This document shows, piece by piece, positions 25,577 through 34,167 of a DNA stretch of 64,000 bases; within the stretch, counting starts at the first letter, position 1, and each line of letters opens with the position of its first letter. A program made the translations under genes and the position numbers. Origin of the DNA: an uncultured Eubacteriales bacterium (GTDB lineage Bacteria; Bacillota; Clostridia; Oscillospirales; Oscillospiraceae). Below the pieces are notes generated by a model. It saw only the letters and a list, made by a program, of their open reading frames with translations. It was not told where the DNA came from and made no database searches. Where the stretch lies: assembly GCA_900546515.1 (NCBI GenBank), contig URDG01000003.1, forward strand, positions 1 to 64,000. Reading direction: 5' to 3'.

Positions 25577-26083
25577 ATGCGTCTTAACCTGAGAGAGATC
25601 ATTGAAATACCCGGCGCTTCGATCCCGTTTGAGTGCGATCTGGAGACGGGCAACCTTGACTTCCCGTCAGTGAAGGGCTATGTGAAGCCGCCCCATGCCG
25701 CAGGCAGAGTTTTCAACGAGGCCGGAGTGCTCCGGCTCACGGGGACTCTGACGGCGGATATGCAGTGTGTCTGCGACCGCTGCGGCAGCGAGTTTTTCAG
25801 TACTAAGGTGACTGAGCTTGACGCGACGATAGTCGAAGAGGACACCGGCGTAAATCCGGAACTGTTCGTACTGGACGGGGATGAGATAGATCTGGACGAG
25901 ATACTGTCCACTCTGTTTATTCTCGATATGGAGACCAAGTTCCTCTGCAGCGAGGACTGCAAGGGCCTCTGCCCCACATGCGGAAAGAATCTTAACCTTG
26001 GACCCTGCTCGTGCAGGAAACAACCCGATCCAAGATTTGCTGTGCTTGAGCAGCTTTTGGATAAAGACCCCGATGGCGAATAA
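25577..26083 (+). CDS. DUF177 (YceD-like) protein, 23S rRNA accumulation factor family
   Basis: A 168-residue DUF177 protein. The middle has M-Q-C-V-C-D-R-C (about residue 62-69) and the C-terminus has CSEDCKGLCPTCG and CSCRKQ, forming the cysteine pairs typical of the Firmicutes members. The linkage to rpmF is conserved from Clostridia to plants, and YceD is needed for normal 23S rRNA levels in E. coli; the molecular role is unsettled. ATG 25577 is chosen because GGAGGAG lies immediately upstream. The longer frame from 25517 would run through the promoter. Forty-four bp separate it from rpmF. Confidence 0.92.
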   Translation: MRLNLREIIEIPGASIPFECDLETGNLDFPSVKGYVKPPHAAGRVFNEAGVLRLTGTLTADMQCVCDRCGSEFFSTKVTELDATIVEEDTGVNPELFVLDGDEIDLDEILSTLFILDMETKFLCSEDCKGLCPTCGKNLNLGPCSCRKQPDPRFAVLEQLLDKDPDGE

Positions 26084-26127
26084 ATATTAGAGCTGCTCAT
26101 AAACAGCTAGTATCAGGAGGTGTCAAC

Positions 26128-26316
26128 ATGGCAGTCCCAAAGAGAAAAGTATCGCGTCAGAGACGTGACAAGAGGCGCTCTTCCGTCTGGAAGCTTGAGG
26201 CTCCCGCAATAGTCAAGTGCTCCAACTGCGGTGCATTCTGCATGCCCCATCGCGCTTGCAAGGCTTGTGGACAGTACAATGGCCGTCAGGTCATCAACGT
26301 CGAGGAGAGCAAGTAA
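26128..26316 (+). CDS. rpmF: 50S ribosomal protein L32
   Basis: A 62-residue ribosomal protein beginning MAVPKRKVSRQRRDKRRS, the L32 signature. It has a zinc ribbon made of C-S-N-C-G (about 31-35) and C-K-A-C-G (about 44-48). The strong site AGGAGGTG sits 9 nt upstream of ATG. Complete length matches the family. Co-transcribed with the DUF177 gene. The zinc-binding form suggests a Zn-replete paralogue; no Cys-less copy is in the window. Confidence 0.97.
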   Translation: MAVPKRKVSRQRRDKRRSSVWKLEAPAIVKCSNCGAFCMPHRACKACGQYNGRQVINVEESK

Positions 26317-26325
26317 AAAAGCTTT

Positions 26326-26355
26326 AGGAGGAGAGGGAAAAACCTTTCCTCCTTT
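26326..26355 (+). terminator. terminator after rpmF
   Basis: AGGAGG at 26326-26331 pairs with CCTCCT near 26348-26353, with an inner GGG/CC pairing, followed by TTTT. An imperfect but T-tailed hairpin. Confidence 0.6.
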
Positions 26356-26427
26356 TGCGTATATGCAGGCGCATTGTTCCTGCATGAACGCAAAAGGGAA
26401 GATAATAATAAGAGTGAACGGCTGAGC

Positions 26428-27792
26428 ATGGAAAATATAATCAAATCCATAGATGAAACGAGCCCGCTGCACGGGCGCGCTCATCCCGGAGACAGACTCG
26501 TCTCCATAAACGGCAACAGAATATTGGACGTGCTTGACTATAAGTTCTTTGCATATGATCCCAGACTTGACGTTGTGCTGCAGCGCCCGGACGGCACGAC
26601 GCATGAGCTGATCGTCCACAAGCAGGAGGGCGGCGACCTCGGAGTGGATTTCGAGAGCTACCTGATGGACAATCCGCGCTCCTGCGCGAATAACTGCGTC
26701 TTCTGCTTTATTGACCAGCTCCCGAAGGGCATGCGCAAGACTATGTATTTCAAGGACGACGACGCGCGCCTGAGCTTTCTTCTGGGCAACTATATCACGC
26801 TCACGAATCTTTCAAAGCGCGAGATAGAGCGCATAATCGCCCTGCATGTGAGTCCGATAAACGTCTCCGTGCACACGACGAATCCGGAGCTGCGGTGCAG
26901 GATGCTGCGCAACAAGCGCGCGGGAGAGACTATTGAGACCATGCGCCGCTTTGCCGAGCATGATATTGAAATGAACTGTCAGATAGTCTGCTGTCCCGGC
27001 CTCAATGACGGCGCAGAGCTTGACCGCTCCATGCGCGATCTTGCGGACATGTACCCCGGCGTACACAGCGTGTCGGTCGTCCCGGTGGGACTTACGAGAT
27101 ACCGAGAGGGGCTCTACCCGCTGACGCCGTTTACAAAGGAGCACGCCGCGGAGACCATCGACCAGATAACCGCATTCGGGGACGAGTGTGTGAAAAAATA
27201 CGGCACGCGCATCTTTTTCTGCGGCGACGAATTTTATATAAAGGCCGGACGAGAGATCCCGGACGATGAATTCTATGAGGAATACACCCAGCTTGAAAAC
27301 GGCGTTGGCATGATACGCCTGATGCACACCGAGTTCAGATCCGCGCTGTCACTGTCGGGCGAGCCGGACTATGTGCCGTTTTCCATTGCGTGCGGAGTGT
27401 CGGTCGCCCCGTTTTTTGAAAAGCTGATAGAGATGGCGAAGGAGAAGTACCCCCGGCTCGAGGGCTATGTCTACCCGATAGTCAACGATTTTTTCGGACA
27501 CAGCATCAATGTCACCGGCCTTATAACCGGCGGGGATCTCATAAGGCAGCTGCGGGGCAAAAACCTCGGTAAGCGCCTTTTCATCTCGCAGAATATGCTT
27601 CGCCGTCAGGAGATGGATTTCCTTGACGATATTACGCTTGAGCAGGCGGTGGAAGCGCTGGATGTGCCGATCTATCCGATAGAACAGGATGGCTTCGGCC
27701 TGTGGGATGCGATGTCCGGCGAGCTGCCGGAGGTAAAGCTCCCTGAAAGAGATACCGAAAACACAGCATACTACAAGTATAATCAGAACTGA
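26428..27792 (+). CDS. DUF512 radical SAM-like protein with N-terminal PDZ-like domain
   Basis: A 454-residue protein. Residues about 1-70 are PDZ-like (AHPGDRLVSINGNRILDVLDY). The core carries CANNCVFC (Cys-x3-Cys-x2-Cys, near residue 87-94), the Fe4S4/SAM motif, followed by DUF512 with further cysteines (C-Q-I-V-C-C-P-G, FFCGDEFYI). Family members sit next to der in many Clostridia and are reported as related to radical SAM enzymes; the reaction is unknown. ATG 26428 begins the PDZ-like domain but its ribosome site is weak. An upstream TTG at 26374 is a less likely start. The stop is 15 bp before der. Confidence 0.88.
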   Translation: MENIIKSIDETSPLHGRAHPGDRLVSINGNRILDVLDYKFFAYDPRLDVVLQRPDGTTHELIVHKQEGGDLGVDFESYLMDNPRSCANNCVFCFIDQLPKGMRKTMYFKDDDARLSFLLGNYITLTNLSKREIERIIALHVSPINVSVHTTNPELRCRMLRNKRAGETIETMRRFAEHDIEMNCQIVCCPGLNDGAELDRSMRDLADMYPGVHSVSVVPVGLTRYREGLYPLTPFTKEHAAETIDQITAFGDECVKKYGTRIFFCGDEFYIKAGREIPDDEFYEEYTQLENGVGMIRLMHTEFRSALSLSGEPDYVPFSIACGVSVAPFFEKLIEMAKEKYPRLEGYVYPIVNDFFGHSINVTGLITGGDLIRQLRGKNLGKRLFISQNMLRRQEMDFLDDITLEQAVEALDVPIYPIEQDGFGLWDAMSGELPEVKLPERDTENTAYYKYNQN

Positions 27793-27807
27793 TAGGAGGG
27801 AAAACGC

Positions 27808-29133
27808 ATGTCAAAACCTCTTGTAGCCATAGTAGGCCGCCCGAATGTGGGCAAATCCATGCTCTTCAACAGGCTCGTCGGACAGCGGCTGAGCATAGTT
27901 GAGGACACGCCGGGCGTCACGCGCGACAGGCTCTATGCCGAGGCGGAGTGGTGCGGGCGCAAATTCAATATGGTAGACACCGGCGGTATCGAGCCGGCGA
28001 CAGACAGCGAGATACTGCTGTTCATGCGCGAACAGGCGCAGATAGCGATAAATGCGGCGAATGTCATAATATTTGTAACGGATATACGCACCGGCGTGAC
28101 GGCGGCGGATAAGGACGTTGCAAACATGCTGCTGCGCTCAAAAAAGCCGGTGGTGCTTGCGGTCAACAAGGCTGACTCGACGGGAGCAACGGACCCTGCG
28201 GTATATGAGTTTTACTCTCTCGGTCTGGGCGACCCGCTGCCCGTGTCCGCTATCCACGGCCATGGCACCGGCGATTTGCTGGACGAGTGCCTGAAATATT
28301 TTCCTGACCCGGATGAGGAGGACGAAGAGGACGACAGCATAAAGGTTGCCGTTATCGGCAAGCCGAATGTGGGCAAATCCTCGCTCGTGAACCGCATACT
28401 CGGTGAAAAGCGCGTGATAGTCAGCAATGTCGCGGGTACGACGCGCGACGCTGTGGACAGCAGCTTTGAAAACAAATACGGCAAATATGTATTCATCGAC
28501 ACGGCGGGCATCCGCCGCAAGTCGAGGGTGGACGAGCGCGTGGAGAAATTCTCCGTGATGCGCGCCAAGCTTGCGATAGAACGCGCGGACGTGTGCCTGA
28601 TACTGATCGACGCGCGCGACGGGGTGACAGAGCAGGACACCAAGATCGCAGGACTTGCGCACGAGGCGGGCAAGGCCAGCATAATCGTCGTCAACAAGTG
28701 GGACCTTATTGACAAGGAAACCGGCACCATGGAGAAGATGCGCAAGAACATCATGCGCGATCTGAGCTTCATGAACTATGCGCCGATACTCTTTATCTCG
28801 GCCATGACCGGGCAGCGCATAGAGAGAATGTTTGAGCTTATAAACTACGTCAACGATCAGAGCAACATGCGCATATCCACCGGCATGCTCAACAACGTCC
28901 TTGCCGACGCGCAGGCCAGAGTGCAGCCGCCTACTGATAAGGGCCGCCGGCTGAAGATATACTATATGACGCAGACCGGCATCAAGCCGCCATGCTTCGT
29001 TATTTTCTGCAACTCGAGAGAGCTGTTCCACTTCTCGTATCAGCGCTATATCGAAAATCAGATACGTGCGGTCTTTGGCCTTGAGGGCACGCCCGTGCGC
29101 ATCGTCATACGACAGAAAGGTGACAGGGAATGA
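27808..29133 (+). CDS. der: ribosome-assembly GTPase Der (EngA)
   Basis: A 441-residue double GTPase. G domain 1 has GRPNVGKSMLFN, D-T-P-G-V-T-R-D and N-K-A-D. G domain 2 (from about residue 178) has GKPNVGKSSLVN, D-T-A-G and N-K-W-D. The C-terminal KH-like domain includes GRRLKIYYMTQTGIKPPCFV. It is required for 50S subunit maturation. AGGAGGG lies upstream of the ATG. The gene overlaps the following plsY-like gene by 4 bp (ATGA). Length is normal for the family. Confidence 0.97.
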   Translation: MSKPLVAIVGRPNVGKSMLFNRLVGQRLSIVEDTPGVTRDRLYAEAEWCGRKFNMVDTGGIEPATDSEILLFMREQAQIAINAANVIIFVTDIRTGVTAADKDVANMLLRSKKPVVLAVNKADSTGATDPAVYEFYSLGLGDPLPVSAIHGHGTGDLLDECLKYFPDPDEEDEEDDSIKVAVIGKPNVGKSSLVNRILGEKRVIVSNVAGTTRDAVDSSFENKYGKYVFIDTAGIRRKSRVDERVEKFSVMRAKLAIERADVCLILIDARDGVTEQDTKIAGLAHEAGKASIIVVNKWDLIDKETGTMEKMRKNIMRDLSFMNYAPILFISAMTGQRIERMFELINYVNDQSNMRISTGMLNNVLADAQARVQPPTDKGRRLKIYYMTQTGIKPPCFVIFCNSRELFHFSYQRYIENQIRAVFGLEGTPVRIVIRQKGDRE

Positions 29134-29777
29134 TTCTGTATTGGTTTCTGCTGCTCCTTATCGCCGTTGTTGCATACGGGATCGGTAGCATGAGCACGAT
29201 GGTCATCGCGTCAAATTTCGTGTTCCGCACGAGTCTGAGCAGCCTTGGCCGGGGCGATATATGGCTCTCCAACTTCCGCAGGATATATGGCGTATGGGGT
29301 ATGATACGCCTGCTGCTCACGGAGCTGATAAAGGATGCGCTGCCCATACTTTTCGGCGCGCTGCTGCTCGGCTTCAAGGGGCATGCGGACGTGGGCCGCG
29401 CTTTCGCGGGCTTCTGCCTTGTGCTGGGCAGGCTCTATCCGCTGTTTTACGACTTCAAGGGCAGCCATGCCACGGTATGCATGATAACGCTGTGCCTTTT
29501 TGCAAGCCCGTCGGTCGGCATCGCAATGGCGGTCGTGGCGCTGGCGGCGACTCTTCTGAGCCGGTACGTGGCGCTCGGCACGCTTGCGGGCACGGTCGTG
29601 GCCGCGGTCGCGTCCCTGCTGCTTGTGGATAACGACCTTGTCCTGCGGCTCATCATTTTTGCCGGCGCGCTGATACTGTTCAAGCATATTCCGGCCATCT
29701 CCCGCATGCTCAACGGCCGCGAGGAGAAGCTGAGCTTTAAAGAGGATATAACCTATAAGCTCGATCAGAAATTCTGA
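29130..29777 (+). CDS. divergent PlsY-like glycerol-3-phosphate acyltransferase family protein
   Basis: A 215-residue membrane protein with the hydrophobic pattern of PlsY, and placed directly after der as plsY usually is in this group. Motif 1, normally G-S-G-N-I-G-A-T-N, reads GRGDIWLSN (about residue 40-48). Motif 2 before the helix reads LGRLYPLFYDFKGSHAT instead of the usual GH..PVF..FKGGKG. The Ser/Asn and Gly/Lys residues that bind acyl phosphate and glycerol 3-phosphate are thus largely altered. It may be a paralogue with a different acceptor or an inactive homologue. gpsA, often next in this order, is absent. Overlaps der, so translation is coupled. Confidence 0.75.
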   Translation: MILYWFLLLLIAVVAYGIGSMSTMVIASNFVFRTSLSSLGRGDIWLSNFRRIYGVWGMIRLLLTELIKDALPILFGALLLGFKGHADVGRAFAGFCLVLGRLYPLFYDFKGSHATVCMITLCLFASPSVGIAMAVVALAATLLSRYVALGTLAGTVVAAVASLLLVDNDLVLRLIIFAGALILFKHIPAISRMLNGREEKLSFKEDITYKLDQKF

Positions 29778-29812
29778 CAAAGTAAATTTTACTTGATAAT
29801 CGCGTGTTTTCA

Positions 29813-29842
29813 TGGACAAACGCCATGTACATGTGGTATCAT
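29813..29842 (+). promoter_or_regulatory. possible promoter upstream of mntP
   Basis: TGGACA at 29813-29818, 18-bp spacer, TATCAT at 29837-29842. A second candidate (TTGACT at 29963-29968, TATAAA at 29985-29990) lies almost on the mntP ribosome site. I looked for the conserved elements of the yybP-ykoY manganese riboswitch in 29778-30005 and did not see them. Confidence 0.45.
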
Positions 29843-29887
29843 ACAGCTAATCAGGCTCCATGCAAGACCTGAGTTCCAGAGAAAATA

Positions 29888-29916
29888 CACCGGCGGGATG
29901 ACCGCCGGTGATTTTT
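29888..29916 (+). terminator. intrinsic terminator between plsY-like gene and mntP
   Basis: A 9-bp GC-rich stem (CACCGGCGG, 29888-29896 with 29902-29910), loop GATGA, followed by ATTTTT. It ends the DUF512-der-plsY transcript. If the promoter at 29813 is used, it lies in the mntP leader and could act as an attenuator. Confidence 0.8.
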
Positions 29917-30005
29917 GACCGCAGATCCGGCGGCAAGGGCTGCCTCTATTTACCTCGGACGCTTGACTTTTCGCATATACATGATATAAAAGAGGAGAAT
30001 GACAC

Positions 30006-30569
30006 ATGAGTTTTGTTGAGCTGTTTCTTATCGCCGTGGGGCTGAGCATGGACGCTTTCGCGGTCTCCGTGTGCAAGGGACTGAGCGTGCAGAGATTGGA
30101 GACGAAGCACGCGGCCATAGTCGGCGCGTATTTCGGCGGCTTCCAGTTCCTTATGCCGGTCATAGGCTATCTGCTGGGCGCACGCTTTGAAAGCCTTATC
30201 ACGAATATCGACCACTGGGTCGCATTCGGCCTGCTGCTGATAATCGGCGGCAACATGATAAAGGAGTCCTTCGGGGAGGCCGAAAAGCTCAACGATGATT
30301 TCGGCGTGAAGACGATGGCGCTGCTCGCCGTTGCAACGAGCATCGACGCGCTCGCAGTCGGCATCACCTTTGCTTTCCTGCAGGTACGTATCGTTCCCGC
30401 ATCGGCGCTTATCGGTGTGACGACTTTCTGCCTGTCCGCGCTTGGAATATACATCGGCAACAAATTCGGCGCGAAGTACAAGTCGAAGGCAGAGCTGGCA
30501 GGCGGCATCATACTTATACTCATCGGCATCAAAATTCTGCTTGAGCATCTCGGAGTGATAAACTTCTGA
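30006..30569 (+). CDS. mntP: manganese efflux pump MntP
   Basis: A 187-residue protein with six membrane segments arranged as two three-helix repeats. The paired motifs are GLSMDAFAVSVCKG (about 13-26) and ATSIDALAVGITFAF (about 110-124), whose Asp residues line the metal path in MntP. It exports Mn(II), protecting from excess manganese. AGAGGAG lies 8 nt before ATG. The leader lacks a recognisable manganese riboswitch, which often controls this gene. A VanY-type peptidase gene follows after 23 bp. Confidence 0.95.
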   Translation: MSFVELFLIAVGLSMDAFAVSVCKGLSVQRLETKHAAIVGAYFGGFQFLMPVIGYLLGARFESLITNIDHWVAFGLLLIIGGNMIKESFGEAEKLNDDFGVKTMALLAVATSIDALAVGITFAFLQVRIVPASALIGVTTFCLSALGIYIGNKFGAKYKSKAELAGGIILILIGIKILLEHLGVINF

Positions 30570-30592
30570 TCGTATTACATAGGTGAGGCCCT

Positions 30593-31444
30593 TTGAAACT
30601 GAAGGAAAAAAGCAAAATACTCAAAGCCGTGCTGCTTTCGCTGGCCGCAGTGGTGCTGGTATCTGCGGCGCTGCTGATATACGGCGCAAAGAGCTTTGAA
30701 GCGAAGCTGCGCGCGCAGACCGCCGCGCTCAAGCTTCAGGCGGAGATCACGGATTCCGTTGAACGGCTCGACGTTCTGCGCGTTCAGCGGGCGCTGGAGC
30801 GCGAACAGAGTGCGCGCGACGCCATGCTTGAGACGCTGCACGGCCGTGCGGAGAAATTCAGGCAGTCGCTCCTGATCCTTGTCAACCCGTGGAACAACGT
30901 GCCGGAGAACTATACGGTGCCGCTCGGCGAGGTCGAGGGCTATCTTGTGGACAGGCGCGCGCAGCGGGCGCTGTCGGACATGCTCGAGGACTGCCGGGCT
31001 CAGGGCTATCTGCCGATAATCTGCTCTGCGTTCCGCACGCAGGAGTATCAGGAGATGCTTTACCGAAACAAGATACTCCGTCTTCTCGACGAGGGCGTAT
31101 CCAGACAGGATGCGCCGGAGGTCGCGGCGCAGTCGGTCGCGCTGCCGGGGACGAGCGAGCACCAGTTGGGCCTTGCCGTGGATATAATAAGCGAGACATA
31201 TACAAATCTTGACCGCTTTCAGGAACGCACGGAGGTGCAGCAGTGGCTGATGAACAACTGCTGGCGTTACGGCTTTATCCTGCGCTATCCCAACGGCACG
31301 AGCGAGACGACCGGTATTATCTATGAGCCGTGGCATTACCGTTATGTCGGCTCCGTTACGGCGAAGGCCGTCCACGACTCAGGGCTCGTGTTTGAAGAGT
31401 ATCTGAAAACGCTGGAGGACAATACCTCTGCCGTTCAAGGGTAA
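30593..31444 (+). CDS. D-alanyl-D-alanine carboxypeptidase, VanY/M15B family
   Basis: A 283-residue protein starting at TTG 30593 with GGTGAGG upstream. One N-terminal membrane anchor (about 12-30) is followed by a coiled, charged stretch (about 35-90). The M15 peptidase domain contains the zinc motif SEHQLGLAVD (S-x-H-x3-G-x-A-x-D, about 194-203) and EPWHYRYVG (about 251-259), whose His is the third ligand and Glu the base. It trims the terminal D-Ala of cell-wall peptides outside the membrane. No vancomycin-resistance genes are nearby, so a housekeeping wall role is likely. Confidence 0.92.
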   Translation: MKLKEKSKILKAVLLSLAAVVLVSAALLIYGAKSFEAKLRAQTAALKLQAEITDSVERLDVLRVQRALEREQSARDAMLETLHGRAEKFRQSLLILVNPWNNVPENYTVPLGEVEGYLVDRRAQRALSDMLEDCRAQGYLPIICSAFRTQEYQEMLYRNKILRLLDEGVSRQDAPEVAAQSVALPGTSEHQLGLAVDIISETYTNLDRFQERTEVQQWLMNNCWRYGFILRYPNGTSETTGIIYEPWHYRYVGSVTAKAVHDSGLVFEEYLKTLEDNTSAVQG

Positions 31445-31454
31445 AAAAACAAAG

Positions 31455-31487
31455 AATGACGTGTTCACAGATGAACACGTCATTTTT
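31455..31487. terminator. bidirectional intrinsic terminator
   Basis: A 13-bp perfect stem (AATGACGTGTTCA, 31455-31467 with 31472-31484), 4-nt loop, T-run on the right and A-run on the left. It separates convergent transcripts. Confidence 0.92.
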
Positions 31488-31507
31488 ATATACGGATGTG
31501 CGCCGGT

Positions 31508-32245
31508 CTATTTTCCGAACACCCACAGGTGGGTCACGCCAAAGGCCTCGCGGATGAAGAAATTCGCCGCGAGTATCGGGTTGCCGGGCGCGCAGGAATA
31601 GCCCGCGGCGCCGACTCCGAGGCGCTTTGCCATGGACTTTGCGCGGAAGAGATGGTATGAGCTGGACACGATGGTGACATTCCCGTCCGGCTCGCCGCCG
31701 AGCGAGCGGATAATATCGAATGAGTAATCGAGATTCTCCATCGTCGAGGTCGCCTTGTCCTCCATGATTATCCTGTCGGGACTTATACCGGCCTCAACGA
31801 GCCAGTCGCGCATGCACTGGGCTTCGGAGATGTCCTCGCCCTCGCCCTTGCCGCCGGAGACAATGGCGGTGCTGTCCGGATTGAGATACAGCAGCTCGTA
31901 TGCGCCGCACAGGCGGTAGTAGAGCGACGGGGTGGGCTGCGTGCCTTTTACCTCTGCGCCGAGCACGACTATATACTTCCTGCCGGCGTCAGAGTCCGTA
32001 TGTGCGTTGGCGATTATAGGTATCTCGACTGCGCAGAAGTAAAAAAGCCCTATGCTGACGAGTATCGCTGCGGCGTGCCACAGCCTTGCCGGGGCGAAGC
32101 GGTGCAGCACGATGAGCGCCGCAATAAAGGTCAACGTGTGGGCAATGTATGAATATCCGCGCATGCAGAAGCGGAAAAACACCGCAGCCGCCAACAGAAT
32201 GCCGACAGCGAGACCCCATGACGGTATGTGGAATGGCTTGTTCAT
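31508..32245 (-). CDS. YdcF/ElyC-like DUF218 membrane protein
   Basis: A 245-residue protein. Three or four hydrophobic helices occupy the first 85 residues. The DUF218 domain follows, beginning KYIVVLGAEVKG (about 103) and containing SGGKGEGEDISEAQCM, M-E-D-K-A-T-S-T-M-E-N and SSSYHLFRA. Relatives (SanA, ElyC) affect envelope integrity and peptidoglycan or lipid-carrier metabolism; the biochemical activity is not settled. The start is ATG 32245 because GGGAGG lies just upstream, inside the 6-codon extension of the longer frame. It overlaps the stop of the ABC-F gene by 4 bp. Confidence 0.85.
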   Translation of the reverse strand: MNKPFHIPSWGLAVGILLAAAVFFRFCMRGYSYIAHTLTFIAALIVLHRFAPARLWHAAAILVSIGLFYFCAVEIPIIANAHTDSDAGRKYIVVLGAEVKGTQPTPSLYYRLCGAYELLYLNPDSTAIVSGGKGEGEDISEAQCMRDWLVEAGISPDRIIMEDKATSTMENLDYSFDIIRSLGGEPDGNVTIVSSSYHLFRAKSMAKRLGVGAAGYSCAPGNPILAANFFIREAFGVTHLWVFGK

Positions 32246-34122
32246 GAATTCAGTTCCTCCCATTTTTCGTAGAGGGGCAAAAGCTCGTCGTCCAGTGCGG
32301 CTTTCTCGGCGTCAAGCTCCATGAGCTTCTGATAGTCGGTCGCGTTTTCCTCGGAGAGCCGCGCAAGCTCTGCGGACTTTGCTTCAAGCTTCGCTATCTC
32401 GCGTTCCAGCTTCGCTATTGCCCTGTCCCTGTTCGGGACGGTCTCTTTTTTTGCAGACGTTGTTTTGACGGCGGCTTTCTTGATATTGTTCCGCTCGTTC
32501 TGCGCAAAAACCTCCTGCCGTTCCCTCCATTGGCAGTATTCTTCATAGCTGCCCTTATAGTCGGTGATATGTCCGTCCGCCAGCGCCCAGATGCGCGTAG
32601 CGAATTTTTCAATGAAATAGCGGTCGTGCGAGACGAAAAGCAGCGTCTGTTCATAGTCGCTCAGCGCGTCCTCCATCCACTCGCGGCTTGCGATGTCAAG
32701 ATGGTTCGTCGGCTCGTCCAGGATAAGAAAATTTATATCGCCGCCCATCAGCATGCAGAGCCTCAGACGGCTCTTCTCGCCGCCGGAGAGCGCCCCCACC
32801 GGCGTGAACACATCCTCGCCGCGGAAGCCGAAGGCCGCGAGCCTGTCGCGCGCCTCCTGCGGCTGACAGCGGCAGTCGTAGAGCATGGTGTCCAGCGCGG
32901 AGCGCTGTTCGCTGCCGAAAGAGACGATCTGCGGCAGATAGGCCGTGCGCACGGCAGGGCCGCGGTAGAGATAGCCGGAATCCGGCGTCTCCTCGCCCAT
33001 GATGAGCTTGACGAGCGTGGATTTGCCACTGCCGTTGTCGCCGATCAGTGCGACGCGCTCACCGCCCTCGATGGTGAGCTCAAGGCCGGAGAAGAGCGTC
33101 CTCTCACCGAAGCTCTTGGACACGCCGTCCGCTACCAGCACCTCGTCGCCGTTGAATTCCCGCTGTTTGAATTTGACGCTGAGTTTTTTCCGCTCTGTGG
33201 GCTTTTCGCTCTGAGAGAGCTTTTCGATGCGTTTTTCCATGGAGAAGGCGCGCTTGTGGAGCTTGTCCGCGCCCATGAAGGCCCAGAGATGCATCTGCTC
33301 CGCCGCGCGGGTGAGCTGCTCGATCTTGGCCTGATCCTTCTCGTACTTTTTCAGCTTCTCCTCAAAGCGGCGCTGCCGCTCCTCAACGTAAAAGCTGTAG
33401 TTGCCGCTGTAGAATTCCGCCTTGCCGTCCGAGATCTCGATGGAGCGCTGCACGACCTTGTCGAGAAACCAGCGGTCGTGGCTTATCACGAGCACAGTGC
33501 CCTTGAAGCGAAGCAGGTAGTCCTCCAGCCATTCGGTCGCGTGCAGATCGAGGTGATTTGTCGGCTCGTCGAGCAGCAGTATGTCCGTGTCTTCAAGAAT
33601 AAGGCGCGCGAGGTTGACGCGTGTTTTTTCACCGCCGGAAAGGCTGGAGAACAGCTGGCCGCGCATCGCGGGCGGTATATCCAGACCGTTTGCCACGCGG
33701 TTTTGGTCGACCTCCATGTCATAGCCGCCGAGACGGCGGAAATCCTCGCTCACACGGTCGTACTCCTTCAGCAGCGCAGGAGACTGGTCGGACTCCATCA
33801 TCTGCGTCAGCTCATCCATTCGGCGGCTGAGACTGTAGAGATGCCTGTGCGCGTCGCGCAGCACGTCCTCTGTCGTCCAGTCCTCGGGATAGACCGGGAT
33901 CTGGGATATGAGGCCGAGACGCTTGCCCGGAGCGATCATGACCTCGCCCTCGTCGCAGCCGATCTCGCCCACGAGTATGCGGAAGAGGGTGGTCTTGCCG
34001 CAGCCGTTGTGGCCGAGTATGCCCACGCGCTCCCCGGTGTTGACGGAGAAGCTGAGCCCGTCGAGTATATTTTTGCCGAGCTCGAAGGATTTTACCAGCG
34101 AGTTTACGGATATATCTATCAT
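32242..34122 (-). CDS. ABC-F family ATPase
   Basis: A 626-residue soluble tandem ATPase without membrane segments. The first domain has Walker A GHNGCGKTT, signature LSGGEKTRV and L-L-L-D-E-P-T-N-H-L-D. The linker with charged helices (about 225-320) corresponds to the P-site tRNA-interaction motif. The second domain has GDNGSGKST, LSGGEKSRL and LILDEPTNHLD. A lysine/glutamate-rich coiled-coil tail covers about 540-620. This is the layout of Uup/YdiF-type translation factors. An antibiotic-resistance role cannot be excluded but the short linker argues against it. 45 bp separate it from the PBP gene upstream. Confidence 0.93.
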   Translation of the reverse strand: MIDISVNSLVKSFELGKNILDGLSFSVNTGERVGILGHNGCGKTTLFRILVGEIGCDEGEVMIAPGKRLGLISQIPVYPEDWTTEDVLRDAHRHLYSLSRRMDELTQMMESDQSPALLKEYDRVSEDFRRLGGYDMEVDQNRVANGLDIPPAMRGQLFSSLSGGEKTRVNLARLILEDTDILLLDEPTNHLDLHATEWLEDYLLRFKGTVLVISHDRWFLDKVVQRSIEISDGKAEFYSGNYSFYVEERQRRFEEKLKKYEKDQAKIEQLTRAAEQMHLWAFMGADKLHKRAFSMEKRIEKLSQSEKPTERKKLSVKFKQREFNGDEVLVADGVSKSFGERTLFSGLELTIEGGERVALIGDNGSGKSTLVKLIMGEETPDSGYLYRGPAVRTAYLPQIVSFGSEQRSALDTMLYDCRCQPQEARDRLAAFGFRGEDVFTPVGALSGGEKSRLRLCMLMGGDINFLILDEPTNHLDIASREWMEDALSDYEQTLLFVSHDRYFIEKFATRIWALADGHITDYKGSYEEYCQWRERQEVFAQNERNNIKKAAVKTTSAKKETVPNRDRAIAKLEREIAKLEAKSAELARLSEENATDYQKLMELDAEKAALDDELLPLYEKWEELNS

Positions 34123-34167
34123 AATGATCCTCCATGCGGCTTTATTGGAAACGCCGCATAATAAAAT

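Noticed and set aside
29778..30005. Manganese (yybP-ykoY) riboswitch before mntP
   Set aside because: Expected from gene context, but the conserved loop sequences were not found; only a plain terminator hairpin is visible.
32530..34161. 543-codon open frame on the forward strand
   Set aside because: Antisense of the ABC-F gene, which has all ATPase motifs; low-complexity Ala/Val/Glu composition and no ribosome site.
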